The position numbers were made by a program, and so were the translations under genes. The notes under the pieces are model-generated. The model ran no database searches. It had not been told where the DNA came from and was given only the letters and a program-made list of their open reading frames with translations. From UBA6623 sp965217195 (GTDB lineage: Bacteria > Acidobacteriota > Terriglobia > Bryobacterales > UBA6623), in contig CBDCHL010000005.1 of the NCBI GenBank assembly GCA_965217195.1, forward strand, positions 186,001 through 250,000: DNA of 64,000 nt. The letters run 5' to 3'. Within the stretch, counting starts at the first letter, position 1, and every line of letters starts with the position of its first letter. This document shows positions 18,632-30,458 of the stretch, one piece after another.

Positions 18632-19237
18632 ATGATGCACCTCAAAATCCTCTCGCACCCGATTTTCATGAATCTCGACTTCCATCTGCCCATGGTCGTC
18701 GACCTGTCGCATCCGCTAATCATGCTCGAGGGCGAGAACGGCTCAGGCAAATCCACCCTGCTGCACTCGATCTTTTACGCCCTGCGCGGAGAACAGCCCG
18801 AAGGCTTCGCCTACAAACTGCACAAACCCGACACTGTCGCCATCGAAAAGGTCTTGCTCTTCGACGCCGAGCAGCACAACCCGCGCACCCAGCCTCATCT
18901 ATTTGAAGATGACCCGAAGATGAAGGAGTTTGTCGAAACAGCCAGCCATGGGCAGGTGATGCTTTCGCTCTTCAGCAATACTTTTCCGTCGATGCCGGAC
19001 GGTACGGTGCTACTCCTCGACGAACCCGAAATGGCACTGTCCCAATCGAATCAGCGCCGCGTATTGAAGATGCTTCAGGAGCTGACCGACCAAAGGAAGT
19101 TCCGTATCGTCGCCGCGACGCACTCACCCGTGTTGTTGGGGGCGCCGCAGACTTACGTCATCAATCTCGACCGCCACGTCAACCGCAACATCATCCGCGA
19201 CGACTTCGGCGTCCAAGGCGCCAGTACGATTCAATAG
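18632..19237 (+). CDS. Small ABC/AAA-type ATPase (COG3910-like)
   Basis: A 201-residue soluble ATPase. It has a Walker A (EGENGSGKST, about residues 33-42), an ABC-like signature region (ASHGQVMLSLF, about 104-114), a Walker B with catalytic Glu (TVLLLDEPEMALS, about 125-137), and a switch His (VAATHSPVLLG). There is no coiled-coil or nuclease domain, so it is a minimal RecF/OLD-like ATPase. Proteins of this size are annotated 'predicted ATPase' and lack a known role. It lies just after the broken vapBC locus, which may be a site of gene loss. It ends shortly before the 179-bp repeat. Confidence 0.8.
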   Translation: MMHLKILSHPIFMNLDFHLPMVVDLSHPLIMLEGENGSGKSTLLHSIFYALRGEQPEGFAYKLHKPDTVAIEKVLLFDAEQHNPRTQPHLFEDDPKMKEFVETASHGQVMLSLFSNTFPSMPDGTVLLLDEPEMALSQSNQRRVLKMLQELTDQRKFRIVAATHSPVLLGAPQTYVINLDRHVNRNIIRDDFGVQGASTIQ

Positions 19238-19678
19238 CAGCCGTTCATGTGATCTCAATTCACCACGGACCCCGCGCCCGGAAGAGTTACACCTCCGGAG
19301 CGCAGGTCCAGCCTGCATTTCTCACCACCTGGCGAGGCGAAGTGCGTGAGAGGACTGTCAGTACGAGGCACGGGCCGCCTGGCGCGCGGAGGCGTACTTG
19401 AACAGTACGGTGAGCACGGCAGGCAACCGTAACGAAGTAATGACAGGCCTATTGCGTGCTTCGACCGCCAAGTGGTGAGAAATGCAGGCTACGCGCACCT
19501 TTCGCCAGACCTGCGTCCCTGTTGACAGTGCAGTTCGAAGAAGCCCGCGGTTTTTCCGGACGGGCCGGAGGAACGATTGTTCGATTGTCTGGCTCCGAAA
19601 CCGACAAGACGGCCCCTCAACCCGACGCGCCGCCGAACCATTTCACGGCAGTACGATGCATCTGCAATTCAAATCCGT
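19238..19678. other. Intergenic between convergent genes, holds 179-bp repeat
   Basis: Between the ATPase gene (plus) and the HAD gene (minus), whose 3' ends face each other. Apart from the repeat at 19311-19489 no gene or terminator was recognised in the flanking 70 and 190 bases. Confidence 0.6.
19311..19489 (+). repeat. 179-bp self-complementary repeat, copy 1
   Basis: Starts GCCTGCATTTCTCACCACC and ends with its near-perfect inverse complement GTGGTGAGAAATGCAGGC. Internal pairs continue inward (CTGTCA with TGACAG; CGAAGTGCG with TGCGTGCTTCG) to an apical hairpin CGTACT-TGAAC-AGTACG-type near 19405. A transcript from either strand could fold into one long interrupted hairpin. The second copy, in inverse orientation at 33355-33533, has the same length and differs at four positions. 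No reading frame is conserved. It could be a MITE, a REP-like element or a structured RNA. Confidence 0.9.
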
Positions 19679-20344
19679 TCACGGTCCTGAGGCGTTCAGT
19701 AGACCCTGCAATTCGCTTAGACTCCGCACCACAGCCTTGGGTTCGTAAGAGGCAAGTTCGGCCTCGGTAGTGACGCCGGTCAAGACGGCAATGAACTCGA
19801 CTCCCGCCCCTTCGGCCGCCAGAGCGTCGACGGTGCTGTCGCCGATGTACCAGGCGGTCGCGGCGGATGACCCCAGTTGCGCCAACGCTTGCATCAGGCC
19901 CTCCGGATGAGGTTTATGTTCTTTGACATCCTCGCCGCCGACGATCGTATCAAACAGATGGCCCGACCCTTCCCGATCAAGCACTGCTTCGATTCGGGAT
20001 CGATATTTGGTCGAAACGATCCCCATCTTCAGCCCGTTCTCGCGCAACGGTAGGAGGGCCTCGACCACGCCCGGTAACAGGCGGGTCTCCTTGACCATGA
20101 TTCGGTCGGAAAGCTCACGCCACAAGCGCCGGAACTCCGAAGCCTTCGGACGATGTTCCTCGCCGGCCAGAGCTGCGAGGGTATCGGGTAGCGACAGACC
20201 GATCGTCCGTCGAATCGCGTCGGGTGACGCCGGCTCGAAACCCAAGCCCTTGAGTGCGCGATTCGCGCACTTCACAACGGCAGTCGACGAATCCGCCAAT
20301 GTGTAATCGAAATCGAATAGGAGCGTTTGCGGTGTGCTTGCCAA
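19679..20344 (-). CDS. HAD-superfamily phosphatase (phosphoglycolate phosphatase-like)
   Basis: A 221-residue cytosolic hydrolase of the GPH/Gph-like subgroup. Motif I is LLFDFDYTLADSS, with the usual DxDxT. A helical cap follows (about 15-85). Motif II is IVSTKYRSR and motif III/IV is GGEDVKEHKPHPEGL with AWYIGDSTVDALAAEGAG. Length and motif order match phosphoglycolate phosphatases and pyrophosphatase-like relatives; the natural substrate cannot be fixed from sequence. It is transcribed away from the PSD1-type gene at 20428, with about 80 bases between them for two promoters. Confidence 0.85.
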   Translation of the reverse strand: MASTPQTLLFDFDYTLADSSTAVVKCANRALKGLGFEPASPDAIRRTIGLSLPDTLAALAGEEHRPKASEFRRLWRELSDRIMVKETRLLPGVVEALLPLRENGLKMGIVSTKYRSRIEAVLDREGSGHLFDTIVGGEDVKEHKPHPEGLMQALAQLGSSAATAWYIGDSTVDALAAEGAGVEFIAVLTGVTTEAELASYEPKAVVRSLSELQGLLNASGP

Positions 20345-20427
20345 GGATGAGTGCCGTTCTATCGCCTTTCTCGATCGCCCCTACCGGAGTATACTTTGAG
20401 TATTAACCGCAACGGAGAGTGGAATAA

Positions 20428-23340
<2,913 letters not shown>

Positions 23341-23346
23341 TCCGCT

Positions 23347-24804
23347 ATGCCAAAGCAAAACAAAGTTGCGAAACCGTCCCGAAGAGATTTCTTCTCCCGT
23401 GTCGGAGACGGCTTGCACGGCGCCGCCTTGGCAACGCTGCTCGGCAATGACCTGTTCGACGCGAACCCCTTGTCGGCCTCGACACCCGAGCGGGAATCGT
23501 ACGATCACAAGCCTCGAGCGCCGCATTTTGAACCCAAGGCGAAATCAGTCATTCATCTCTTCATGAACGGCGGCCCGAGCCAGGTTGATTTGTTCGATCA
23601 CAAGCCGTTGCTCGAGAAGCATGCCGGCAGCGCGCCGCCGCGAGACATCGTGGCGCAAATCGAGTTCACCGACGAGATCGGCGGCATGATGCCGTCTCCC
23701 TACAAGTTTTCGCGTCGGGGCAAATGCGGCATGGAAATCTCGGATCTGATGCCGCATCTCGGCGAGGTCGTTGACGACATCACGCTGGTAAGGTCGATGT
23801 ACGGCGAGCATTTCAATCACGAGCCGTCTCTGTACCTGGTTCATTCCGGGAGAACTCTACCGGGCCGCCCGGCCCTGGGTTCGTGGGTCGTCTACGGGCT
23901 TGGCAGCGAGAACCAAGACATGCCGGGGTACATCGTCCTCGACGATCCAATCGCCTATCCGATCAACGGGATTCAGAACTGGCAGGCCGGCTGGCTCCCG
24001 CCGGTTTATCAAGGCACCCGTTTCCGGGCCGAGGGACCGCCGGTGTTGAACCTAGAGCGCGAAGAAGAGGTCCCCAGCGCGCTGGTCGAGGCGGAGCGAC
24101 GCATGTTGCGCCGACTCAGCGAAAGCCACCGCAAGCAGCGGCCGTTTCAACCCCAGCTCGACGCCCGGATCGCCAGCTACGAGATGGCGGCCAAAATGCA
24201 GCTTTCGGCGACCGACGCCCTCGATACCTCCCAAGAGAGTGAAGCGACCAAGGAGATGTATGGCCTCGGCGACGAGCGAACGCGCTCCTACGGCCTACGA
24301 CTTCTGCGTGCGCGTCGGCTGGTCGAGCGCGGTGTGCGCTTCGTCCAGGTCTTCATCGAACACCAGATTTGGGATAACCACCTCAACCTCGACCGCGAAC
24401 TCGGGTACGCTTGCGCCAAGACCGATAAACCCGTCGGCGCGTTGATCAAAGACCTGAAGCAACGTGGGCTGCTGGATTCAACGCTGGTGATCTGGGGCGG
24501 CGAATTCGGACGCATGCCGCTCTCGCAAGTCGGCGAAGCCGGCACGGCCGGCCGCGACCACGGGCCGGCCGGGTTCAGCATGTGGATGGCCGGCGGCGGT
24601 GTCAAAGCCGGTCATGTCCACGGCGCGACCGACGATATCGGCCACAAAGCCGTCGAGGGCCGCGTCAGCGTGCACGACTTCCACGCAACGATGCTGCATC
24701 AAATTGGGCTCGATTTCAACAAGCTCACCTACGACGTGGACGGCCTCGATGAGCGCCTGACCGGACAGTACCCGGCACGGGTCGTTTCTGAAATCCTCGC
24801 TTGA
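23347..24804 (+). CDS. DUF1501 protein, partner of the PSD1-type gene
   Basis: A 485-residue protein of the DUF1501 family, related to alkaline-phosphatase/sulfatase folds. The N-terminus (KPSRRDFFSRVGDGLHGAAL) has the twin-arginine pattern, suggesting folded export. Family landmarks include HLFMNGGPSQVDLFDHKP, the HEPSLYLVHSGRTLPGRPALGSWV region, VIWGGEFGRMPLSQ and GRDHGPAGFSMWMAGGGV near the end. These His/Asp/Glu positions could ligand metals. It lies 6 bases after the PSD1-type gene and both are commonly found together. The substrate is unknown; sugar-ester or sulfate hydrolysis has been proposed for relatives. Confidence 0.92.
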   Translation: MPKQNKVAKPSRRDFFSRVGDGLHGAALATLLGNDLFDANPLSASTPERESYDHKPRAPHFEPKAKSVIHLFMNGGPSQVDLFDHKPLLEKHAGSAPPRDIVAQIEFTDEIGGMMPSPYKFSRRGKCGMEISDLMPHLGEVVDDITLVRSMYGEHFNHEPSLYLVHSGRTLPGRPALGSWVVYGLGSENQDMPGYIVLDDPIAYPINGIQNWQAGWLPPVYQGTRFRAEGPPVLNLEREEEVPSALVEAERRMLRRLSESHRKQRPFQPQLDARIASYEMAAKMQLSATDALDTSQESEATKEMYGLGDERTRSYGLRLLRARRLVERGVRFVQVFIEHQIWDNHLNLDRELGYACAKTDKPVGALIKDLKQRGLLDSTLVIWGGEFGRMPLSQVGEAGTAGRDHGPAGFSMWMAGGGVKAGHVHGATDDIGHKAVEGRVSVHDFHATMLHQIGLDFNKLTYDVDGLDERLTGQYPARVVSEILA

Positions 24805-25278
24805 CGAGGCCGAGCTCCCGACAGCGCCATCCCCGCGCACAAATCCTTGGTAACCGCCTACCGAGCTTGACACAACCGCTACCCTGAATCAGGGAGGTTG
24901 CCGGTCGAGCGCCCGTGATCGGACGAATTAATGGAGACGCCGGGCACCCGCAAACAAAAATTGCGATACGAACCCAATTTTGCAGGCGTAGCAAGCCGCA
25001 AATAGTTCGCCAAATCAATAAGTTACAGAAGATGCGTAGCGCGGGTCTCGGAGAGACCCGCGGCTTTTACCGTCCCGGCCTGACGGAAGATCCGATGCCG
25101 ACCCAGATATCCAGTGCTCAGCACTGGCCGTTAAACAAGAATACGGAACGAAGCCAAGGCCGTCTATGTATCATTAAATCATTGGCTTACGGGCATGCCG
25201 CAGGCGCCCTGGAGACGAGGACAGACCTGCGGGGCCTCCAAGCCAACGCATCTGAACTCTTAGGCGCCAATGCCGGGC
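24805..25278. other. Intergenic after the PSD1/DUF1501 operon
   Basis: About 470 bases. Apart from the strong hairpin at 25041-25067 nothing was recognised. The sequence around 24950-25030 is AT-richer than the surroundings, without an identifiable gene. Confidence 0.5.
25041..25067 (+). terminator. Rho-independent terminator-like hairpin
   Basis: Perfect 9-bp stem GCGGGTCTC / GAGACCCGC with a 3-base loop, followed by GGCTTTT. It lies 237 bases past the DUF1501 stop on the same strand and could end that transcript. The T-run is short, so efficiency is uncertain. Confidence 0.6.
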
Positions 25279-27072
25279 TTATGGCTCGACCGCTAACTCG
25301 ATGCGATCCAGGGCCTCCCGAAACGCCGGGTTGGGAGAAGACGCCTCCCGCTCGACGGCCCACTGATAGTAACGTCGGGCCCAGTCGCCGTCTCCTCGGT
25401 GTTCACTGATTTGTCCTAGGTAGAAATACGGGTATGGGTTGGCGGCGCCCCCGCCCCGAACCGCGCCGAGCAGCATCGATTCGGCTTGCTCGGCTTGGCC
25501 CCACTCCCAGTACACCAGGCCTGCTTCCTGGCGTTTATACCAGGCTTCCGGATCGTCGCGGAGTGCCTCGCGAATCGGCCGTAACGCCGGGAACAGTACC
25601 AAGTCTGTTTCAGAGATCCCCTCTGCTTCCCCACCCCCGAGCTCGACCACCTCTTCGCCCGACCATTCGCCGACGAGATTGCCGGCGAGATCAAACGCAA
25701 AGACGCGATCGAACCGTGACAAATCGACGTCCGCCGGTGACGTCAACCGAACCGGCGGTTTGTGGCTCTTGGGGATATCGCGGGCCACCACGACCGTCCA
25801 CTCGCGCCCCTCACCGAACTCCCTCAGAACGTAATGCTGATTGTGGAAGGGATGGACCGGCGTCAGCAAACCCGTTACGAGGATGCGACCTTCGCCGGGA
25901 GGGAGACTCTTCCAACGCGGGAAGACATCTATCAAATTGCGGTTGATGCGTTCTTGTTCGACAGCCCAGCGATTCTTTTCAAAATGCGGTTGATGCAAGG
26001 AAGCCATCATGGCAAGCCAGCCGGCCGCGAGGGTGCCCAGGATCCATCGGTTCGAGGACAGTCCCGTAAAAGGTCCAGCGGCCAACAGAAACGGCGCAAG
26101 GAGCAACGGCGCCGCGGTCGAGGCGTATTGCGCGCTGAGGTGGTGCGGCAGGGGCACATGCGGCAGTAGTGCGCAGAAGCCGCCCAGGCAGAGCGTGGCG
26201 ATCGGTACGAAAATGCGGGGTTCTCGGAAAGCCGCATATAGGCCCGCGCCCATCGCGATCAAGACGCCCCAGGGCATGAGAGCCTTGGTGTAGAACCAGA
26301 GCACGTTCGCCATGGACGACGGAGAGAAGTCCATCGCGTAGACGCTCGATGTGTCGTCGAGGCGCATGAAGGTTTCGCTGGAGTGCAAATTCCAATAGAG
26401 CCCCGCACTCTCGGCGGCGAGGACGACGCCTAGGACGACGGCGGCGGTGCGCCGAACCCGGCCGTCGCCCAGGAAAACCTGAGCGGCCCAAAACAGCGCC
26501 GCCGTCACGAAGTAGGTTTCCTTGGTGAAGGCCGCAAGCAAGAAAGGAGCTACGCACAAAACCATCCGGACCGGGCCGGGCCTTTCGACGTACAAGTACC
26601 AGGCCGTCATGCCGACGATCAAATACAAATACGACAGCGTCGCCAACGTGTCATGCACGTAGTTCACATAAAACTGCGGGTGGGCAAACACCAACCCGGC
26701 GTAGAGGGCCACCATCGTAAGCGGCAGCCGGCGTCCGACAATGCGTTGCACGAGGTCGGCCGTCAGGGCCGTACTCACGAGGGTGATGACAACCAGAATG
26801 AAAATGAAGCCCCGCACCCCCGCCAAGCCGAACAAATGCGCCGCCAGATACCCGGCGGGGCGCGGCCAATCGAAGTAAGCTGTCAGCGAAGGATTGCGGG
26901 CGCTGAGGCCGGGCGAAAAATAGACATCCGAGTGAATCGGGTACAAGGGATCGAAGTACCCGGGAAAGATGTAGGCGAGAACGACGACGTAAACGCCGCA
27001 AACCATGGCGAGCAGCAGCAGGCCTTGCGGCCCGAAGAGCGCGCCGCGCGGCTGCTCACTTGTAGGCGGCAC
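25279..27072 (-). CDS. Polytopic membrane protein with C-terminal TPR-like tail
   Basis: A 597-residue protein with about ten to eleven membrane helices in residues 18-380, followed by a soluble region (about 385-520) and TPR-like helices at the end (PEAWYKRQEAGLVYWEWGQAEQAESML, PYPYFYLGQISEHRGDGDWA). The N-terminal outline, with IHSDVYFSPGLSARNPSLT in the first extracytoplasmic loop, resembles GT-C-type glycosyltransferases or DUF2029-like proteins, but I see no decisive catalytic motif. Its start overlaps the upstream methyltransferase by 17 bases, so the two are cotranslated. It may modify a lipid-linked glycan with the methyltransferase product; that is inference. Confidence 0.7.
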   Translation of the reverse strand: MPPTSEQPRGALFGPQGLLLLAMVCGVYVVVLAYIFPGYFDPLYPIHSDVYFSPGLSARNPSLTAYFDWPRPAGYLAAHLFGLAGVRGFIFILVVITLVSTALTADLVQRIVGRRLPLTMVALYAGLVFAHPQFYVNYVHDTLATLSYLYLIVGMTAWYLYVERPGPVRMVLCVAPFLLAAFTKETYFVTAALFWAAQVFLGDGRVRRTAAVVLGVVLAAESAGLYWNLHSSETFMRLDDTSSVYAMDFSPSSMANVLWFYTKALMPWGVLIAMGAGLYAAFREPRIFVPIATLCLGGFCALLPHVPLPHHLSAQYASTAAPLLLAPFLLAAGPFTGLSSNRWILGTLAAGWLAMMASLHQPHFEKNRWAVEQERINRNLIDVFPRWKSLPPGEGRILVTGLLTPVHPFHNQHYVLREFGEGREWTVVVARDIPKSHKPPVRLTSPADVDLSRFDRVFAFDLAGNLVGEWSGEEVVELGGGEAEGISETDLVLFPALRPIREALRDDPEAWYKRQEAGLVYWEWGQAEQAESMLLGAVRGGGAANPYPYFYLGQISEHRGDGDWARRYYQWAVEREASSPNPAFREALDRIELAVEP

Positions 27073-27895
27073 AGACCACCCGCTTCCCCCGTCGATGTTG
27101 CTCGTACGCGCCCGGGGGAGGCTCGATCAATTCCACCCGCGCAAACCCCGCTTGCTTCAACATGAAAAGGAGGGCGGCGGGGGAGGGGCAAGCTGCCACC
27201 GGCGATGCTCCGGTCTCGGAATTGTCGGCCAAGAATTCATCCGACTCGTCGATCAATGCCAGAACGCCGTGGTAGGGTCGAGTCCACTCGCGCGATCCCC
27301 ATTCAGTGGTTCCAACGACTTCGTCGACGACCTGGGTTTCGACGACGCAAAGCTCCTTCGTGAGGGCCGCGATATTGCGCAAGCAGCGCATCGGATTTTC
27401 AAGGTGGTAGAGAATGCCTAAAAACAGACTCAGCTCGAAACGGCCGACCTTGTCGACGGAAAGATCTTCACAATTGCCCGCTTGGAATTCGATGGCGGAA
27501 CAGCCTTTCGCGGCCGCTACGAAGCGAGCCTTGGCCAAGTTTCTTTCGCGAACGTCAACGCCCACGATGCGCGGCACGCCGAGCGACGCCATCGCCATCG
27601 AGTAGAATCCTTCGTGGCAACCGACATCAATGCACTGGATTTCGCCTAAACGATCGCCAAAATGGCTCTTGACAACGCCGCTTGTCATCGCAAGCCGAGT
27701 TTCAAAGATCTCCCGCACCTGAAGCGGTAGTTCCGACTTCGTCCGCAACCCCTCGCCAAGGTCGAATTCGTGGAACCACGGCCCCAACGTCGCAATCTTC
27801 TCTTGGATTTGCTGGGGTGTCATCGATTCCCAAGGCCAAGTACGGTCGAGCGGGCCCACGCGACCGTCCCAACCGAATGCGTTGCGGAATCCCAT
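27056..27895 (-). CDS. Class I SAM-dependent methyltransferase
   Basis: Rossmann-fold methyltransferase of 279 residues from the ATG at 27895; a TTG at 27937 would add 14. Motif I is IDVGCHEGFYSMAMASLG, motif II GVDVRERNLAKARF, then the acidic pair FQAGNCEDL and LGILYHLENPMRCL, a pattern seen in CmoB/DUF1698-like and sugar- or lipid-modifying methyltransferases. The N-terminal part (PWFHEFDLGEGLRTKSELPL) also fits that group. The 17-base overlap with the polytopic membrane protein points to a joint role, perhaps in cell-envelope glycan or lipid methylation. The substrate is not evident. Confidence 0.8.
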   Translation of the reverse strand: MGFRNAFGWDGRVGPLDRTWPWESMTPQQIQEKIATLGPWFHEFDLGEGLRTKSELPLQVREIFETRLAMTSGVVKSHFGDRLGEIQCIDVGCHEGFYSMAMASLGVPRIVGVDVRERNLAKARFVAAAKGCSAIEFQAGNCEDLSVDKVGRFELSLFLGILYHLENPMRCLRNIAALTKELCVVETQVVDEVVGTTEWGSREWTRPYHGVLALIDESDEFLADNSETGASPVAACPSPAALLFMLKQAGFARVELIEPPPGAYEQHRRGKRVVCAAYK

Positions 27896-28181
27896 TCTAA
27901 CCGGAAAGTTCAACACGGGCGGGTCCGCCGGCCCCAAGAGGTAGCCCCCTAAACAAGCAGCTTCAGAGCCCCGAGCGAGAGCGACGGGCCAACACGCCGC
28001 CTCCCCGACCTCTCAGGATTCCAAGGAACCCGCGGCCCTTCCAAAAGCGGCGCGGAAGCAACCCGGTCGATAGGATAATAGGAGTTCCCTTCGATCCGCC
28101 CGACGTACACACGTTGTCCTGTGAGAAAATCTAGCAATTGACTCCGTGCCCCGCGGCACGGCAACCGACGGCTGAGCTCTG

Positions 28182-29918
28182 ATGTATCAAGTTCTCGCTC
28201 GAAAATACCGCCCTCAGACCTTCAGCCAAGTTGTCAATCAAGAGCACGTCAAGCAGACCCTCACCAACGCCATCGCGCAAGAGCGCATCGGCCACGGCTA
28301 TATTTTCTCGGGTCCCCACGGGACGGGCAAGACGACGCTCGCCCGCATCCTTGCCAAGGCCCTCAACTGCGAGAAGGGTCCGGCCGTCGAGCCCTGCCTC
28401 GCCTGCTCAAGCTGCACCGAAATCGCGGCGGGCAATTCGATGGACCTCACCGAAATCGATGCCGCCTCGAACCGCCGAATCGATGATATTCGCGAGCTCC
28501 GTGAGAACGTGCGCTATCGCCCGGTCCGTGATCGCTACAAAGTATTCATCATCGACGAGGCACACCAGATTACGGCTGATGCCTTCAACGCCCTGCTGAA
28601 AACCCTCGAGGAACCGCCTGAATGGGTGGTTTTTATCCTGTGCACGACGGAACCTCAGCAGTTCCCGGCAACTATCGTTTCCCGTTGCCAAAGCTTCCCG
28701 TTTCGGACCATCAATGTTGACCATGTCGTCGAGCATCTCAAGTGGCTCTGCGGCGAAGAAGGCGTTGAGGCCGAAGACGACGCCTTGGTTGCGATCGCCC
28801 TGGCCGGAGACGGCAGCATTCGAGACTCGCTATCGACCCTCGATCAAGCCATCGCGAGTTTCGGCAACAAGCTCGAAGCCGCGGCAGTACGTGATCTGTT
28901 GGGCGCAATCCCGGCGGAGATGACCGACGCCATCATGCTTGCCCTCAAGGAAAGCCGACCCGAGCAGATGCTCGAAATCGTCGACCAGCTTCATCGCGAG
29001 GGGCGTCACCTGCAGAATTTCAGCGGCGAGCTGGTCCGCTATTTTCGCAATCTGCTCATCATGAAAGTCTCTGGCGCCGACACGCGCTTGATTGCGGCCG
29101 GAACCGGTGACCGTCAGCGTATGTCCTCTGCTTTAGAATCTTTTAGCGAAGAGGACTTAACTCGTTACTTGCAGCTCTCGTTGGATCTGTATCGTGACCT
29201 GCAACAAGCCGTGCAGCCGCGCTTTCGCCTCGAAATCGGACTGTTGAAGCTGGTTCACGCCGGCAGACTCACGCCGATTGAAACGGTTTTGGCGGAATGG
29301 GGAGGCTCGTCTCCTCAAAGGTCTTCGGCGAGGGCCGGTTCGGCGAAACCCGGTTCATCCGGCCCCCACACAAGCGCCCTGCCAATCGATGCCGGCCGGC
29401 CGCCTGCCCGAAATGAACCACCCACACCGACAGTTCCTCCTTCTTTACCAAACGAACCCGCCGCACCAGGCCCCGATGACCCACGGGGTGATCTCCAGCA
29501 ATCCGTCGTGCGAGCGTTTCGGCAAGGTGGCGACGACTTTACGGCCGACGCGGTCGAACACGCCGAAATGAGCCGCGAAAACGGGCGAGTGGAGATCCGG
29601 CCGTCGCCCGACGATGTGGCCGCACTGCAAATCAATTTGAAGGCGGTCGAGGCGGCAGTCCAAAGCATTGTGGGCCAAAATGTTCGTGTTACACTGGGGA
29701 GCCGACTTTCCGCGAAAGACATCGAGCCTACCCCGTCCGCGCGACCCGAAAATGGCGAATCGAACGGCCTAGTCGAGCCTCCGACGACCACGAGAGTCGA
29801 CCCGGCGACCGAAACGGAGGTCGAACGCCGCGCGATGGCTGATCCCGAGGTAAGCGAATTCCACGAGACTTTCGGCGGCCGGGTTCGCAACGTTCGAGAC
29901 CTGAGGAGGTATTCGTGA
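28182..29918 (+). CDS. dnaX: DNA polymerase III subunits gamma/tau
   Basis: Clamp-loader ATPase of 578 residues. The N-terminal AAA+ module starts MYQVLARKYRPQTFSQVVNQ and has Walker A GPHGTGKTT (about 45-53), zinc-ligand Cys in CEKGPAVEPCLACSSC, Walker B VFIIDEAHQIT, and sensor 1 CTTEPQQFPATIVSRCQSFP. A collar domain follows, then a Pro/Ala-rich linker (about 385-440) and a short C-terminal tau-like domain. No A-rich slippery site for a gamma frameshift was seen. It is followed by ebfC (4-base overlap) and recR, the common dnaX-ybaB-recR arrangement. No 4.5S RNA gene was found upstream. Confidence 0.97.
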   Translation: MYQVLARKYRPQTFSQVVNQEHVKQTLTNAIAQERIGHGYIFSGPHGTGKTTLARILAKALNCEKGPAVEPCLACSSCTEIAAGNSMDLTEIDAASNRRIDDIRELRENVRYRPVRDRYKVFIIDEAHQITADAFNALLKTLEEPPEWVVFILCTTEPQQFPATIVSRCQSFPFRTINVDHVVEHLKWLCGEEGVEAEDDALVAIALAGDGSIRDSLSTLDQAIASFGNKLEAAAVRDLLGAIPAEMTDAIMLALKESRPEQMLEIVDQLHREGRHLQNFSGELVRYFRNLLIMKVSGADTRLIAAGTGDRQRMSSALESFSEEDLTRYLQLSLDLYRDLQQAVQPRFRLEIGLLKLVHAGRLTPIETVLAEWGGSSPQRSSARAGSAKPGSSGPHTSALPIDAGRPPARNEPPTPTVPPSLPNEPAAPGPDDPRGDLQQSVVRAFRQGGDDFTADAVEHAEMSRENGRVEIRPSPDDVAALQINLKAVEAAVQSIVGQNVRVTLGSRLSAKDIEPTPSARPENGESNGLVEPPTTTRVDPATETEVERRAMADPEVSEFHETFGGRVRNVRDLRRYS

Positions 29919-30226
29919 AACTACCCGGCAACATGCAGAAGATGATGCAGCAGGCGCAGCAAATGCAACAGCAGTTGCAGGAGGAGATTGCTCAAATCCG
30001 CGTCGAGGCGTCAACCGGCGGCGGCATGGTCACCGTCAAGATGGACGGCCAAAAGAAGGTCCTTTCGATCGACATTGATGAGGAAGTTCTCGAAGATCGC
30101 GACATGTTGCAGGACATGGTCCGCGGGGCGGTCAACGAGGCGGCAAAGCGAGTCGACGACGAGACGCAATCGAAAATGGGCGGCATGCTGGGCGGAATGG
30201 GCCTGCCGCCGGGCATGCTTTCATAA
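29915..30226 (+). CDS. ebfC: YbaB/EbfC nucleoid-associated protein
   Basis: A 103-residue DNA-binding protein of the YbaB/EbfC family. It starts KLPGNMQKMMQQAQQMQQQLQ, a helical dimerisation region, followed by the beta-sheet core (VEASTGGGMVTVKMDGQKK) and the C-terminal helix rich in Met/Gly (SKMGGMLGGMGLPPGM). The GTG at 29915 overlaps the dnaX stop by GTGA and is preceded by a strong GAGGAGG. It forms tweezer-like dimers that bind DNA, and its gene typically lies between dnaX and recR as here. Confidence 0.95.
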   Translation: MKLPGNMQKMMQQAQQMQQQLQEEIAQIRVEASTGGGMVTVKMDGQKKVLSIDIDEEVLEDRDMLQDMVRGAVNEAAKRVDDETQSKMGGMLGGMGLPPGMLS

Positions 30227-30458
30227 CGCTGGAGAAGTCGGAAACTAATGCCGGTCCGAGCAAATCGTTGCCGATCGTGGCGGAGAATTTCAGGCGGCCC
30301 GGCAGAGGTGCGGACGGAAGTCCACGCTCTTCGTCACTGCAGCGCCCCCCATTCCGTTGACTTTTGGGGATCCTCATTCCTTGCGGCTGGTCCGCATTAG
30401 GGCTTAAGAACGGGAGGCCGGATGTCCCTTCCAGACTGTGAAGTCGTAGAGAATTCCT

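Noticed and set aside
19311..19489. 179-bp repeat as a MITE of the resident IS630 element
   Set aside because: Its ends (GCCTGCATTTCTCACC) share nothing with the IS630 ends (TTGAATCTCGC), and no TA duplication is seen at either copy.
27938..28181. 4.5S (SRP) RNA gene upstream of dnaX
   Set aside because: The conserved GGAAGCAGC-type tetraloop region and flanking symmetric bulge were not found in either strand.
28182..29918. Programmed frameshift for a short gamma subunit in dnaX
   Set aside because: No A-rich slippery heptamer with downstream stem was seen at the expected place.
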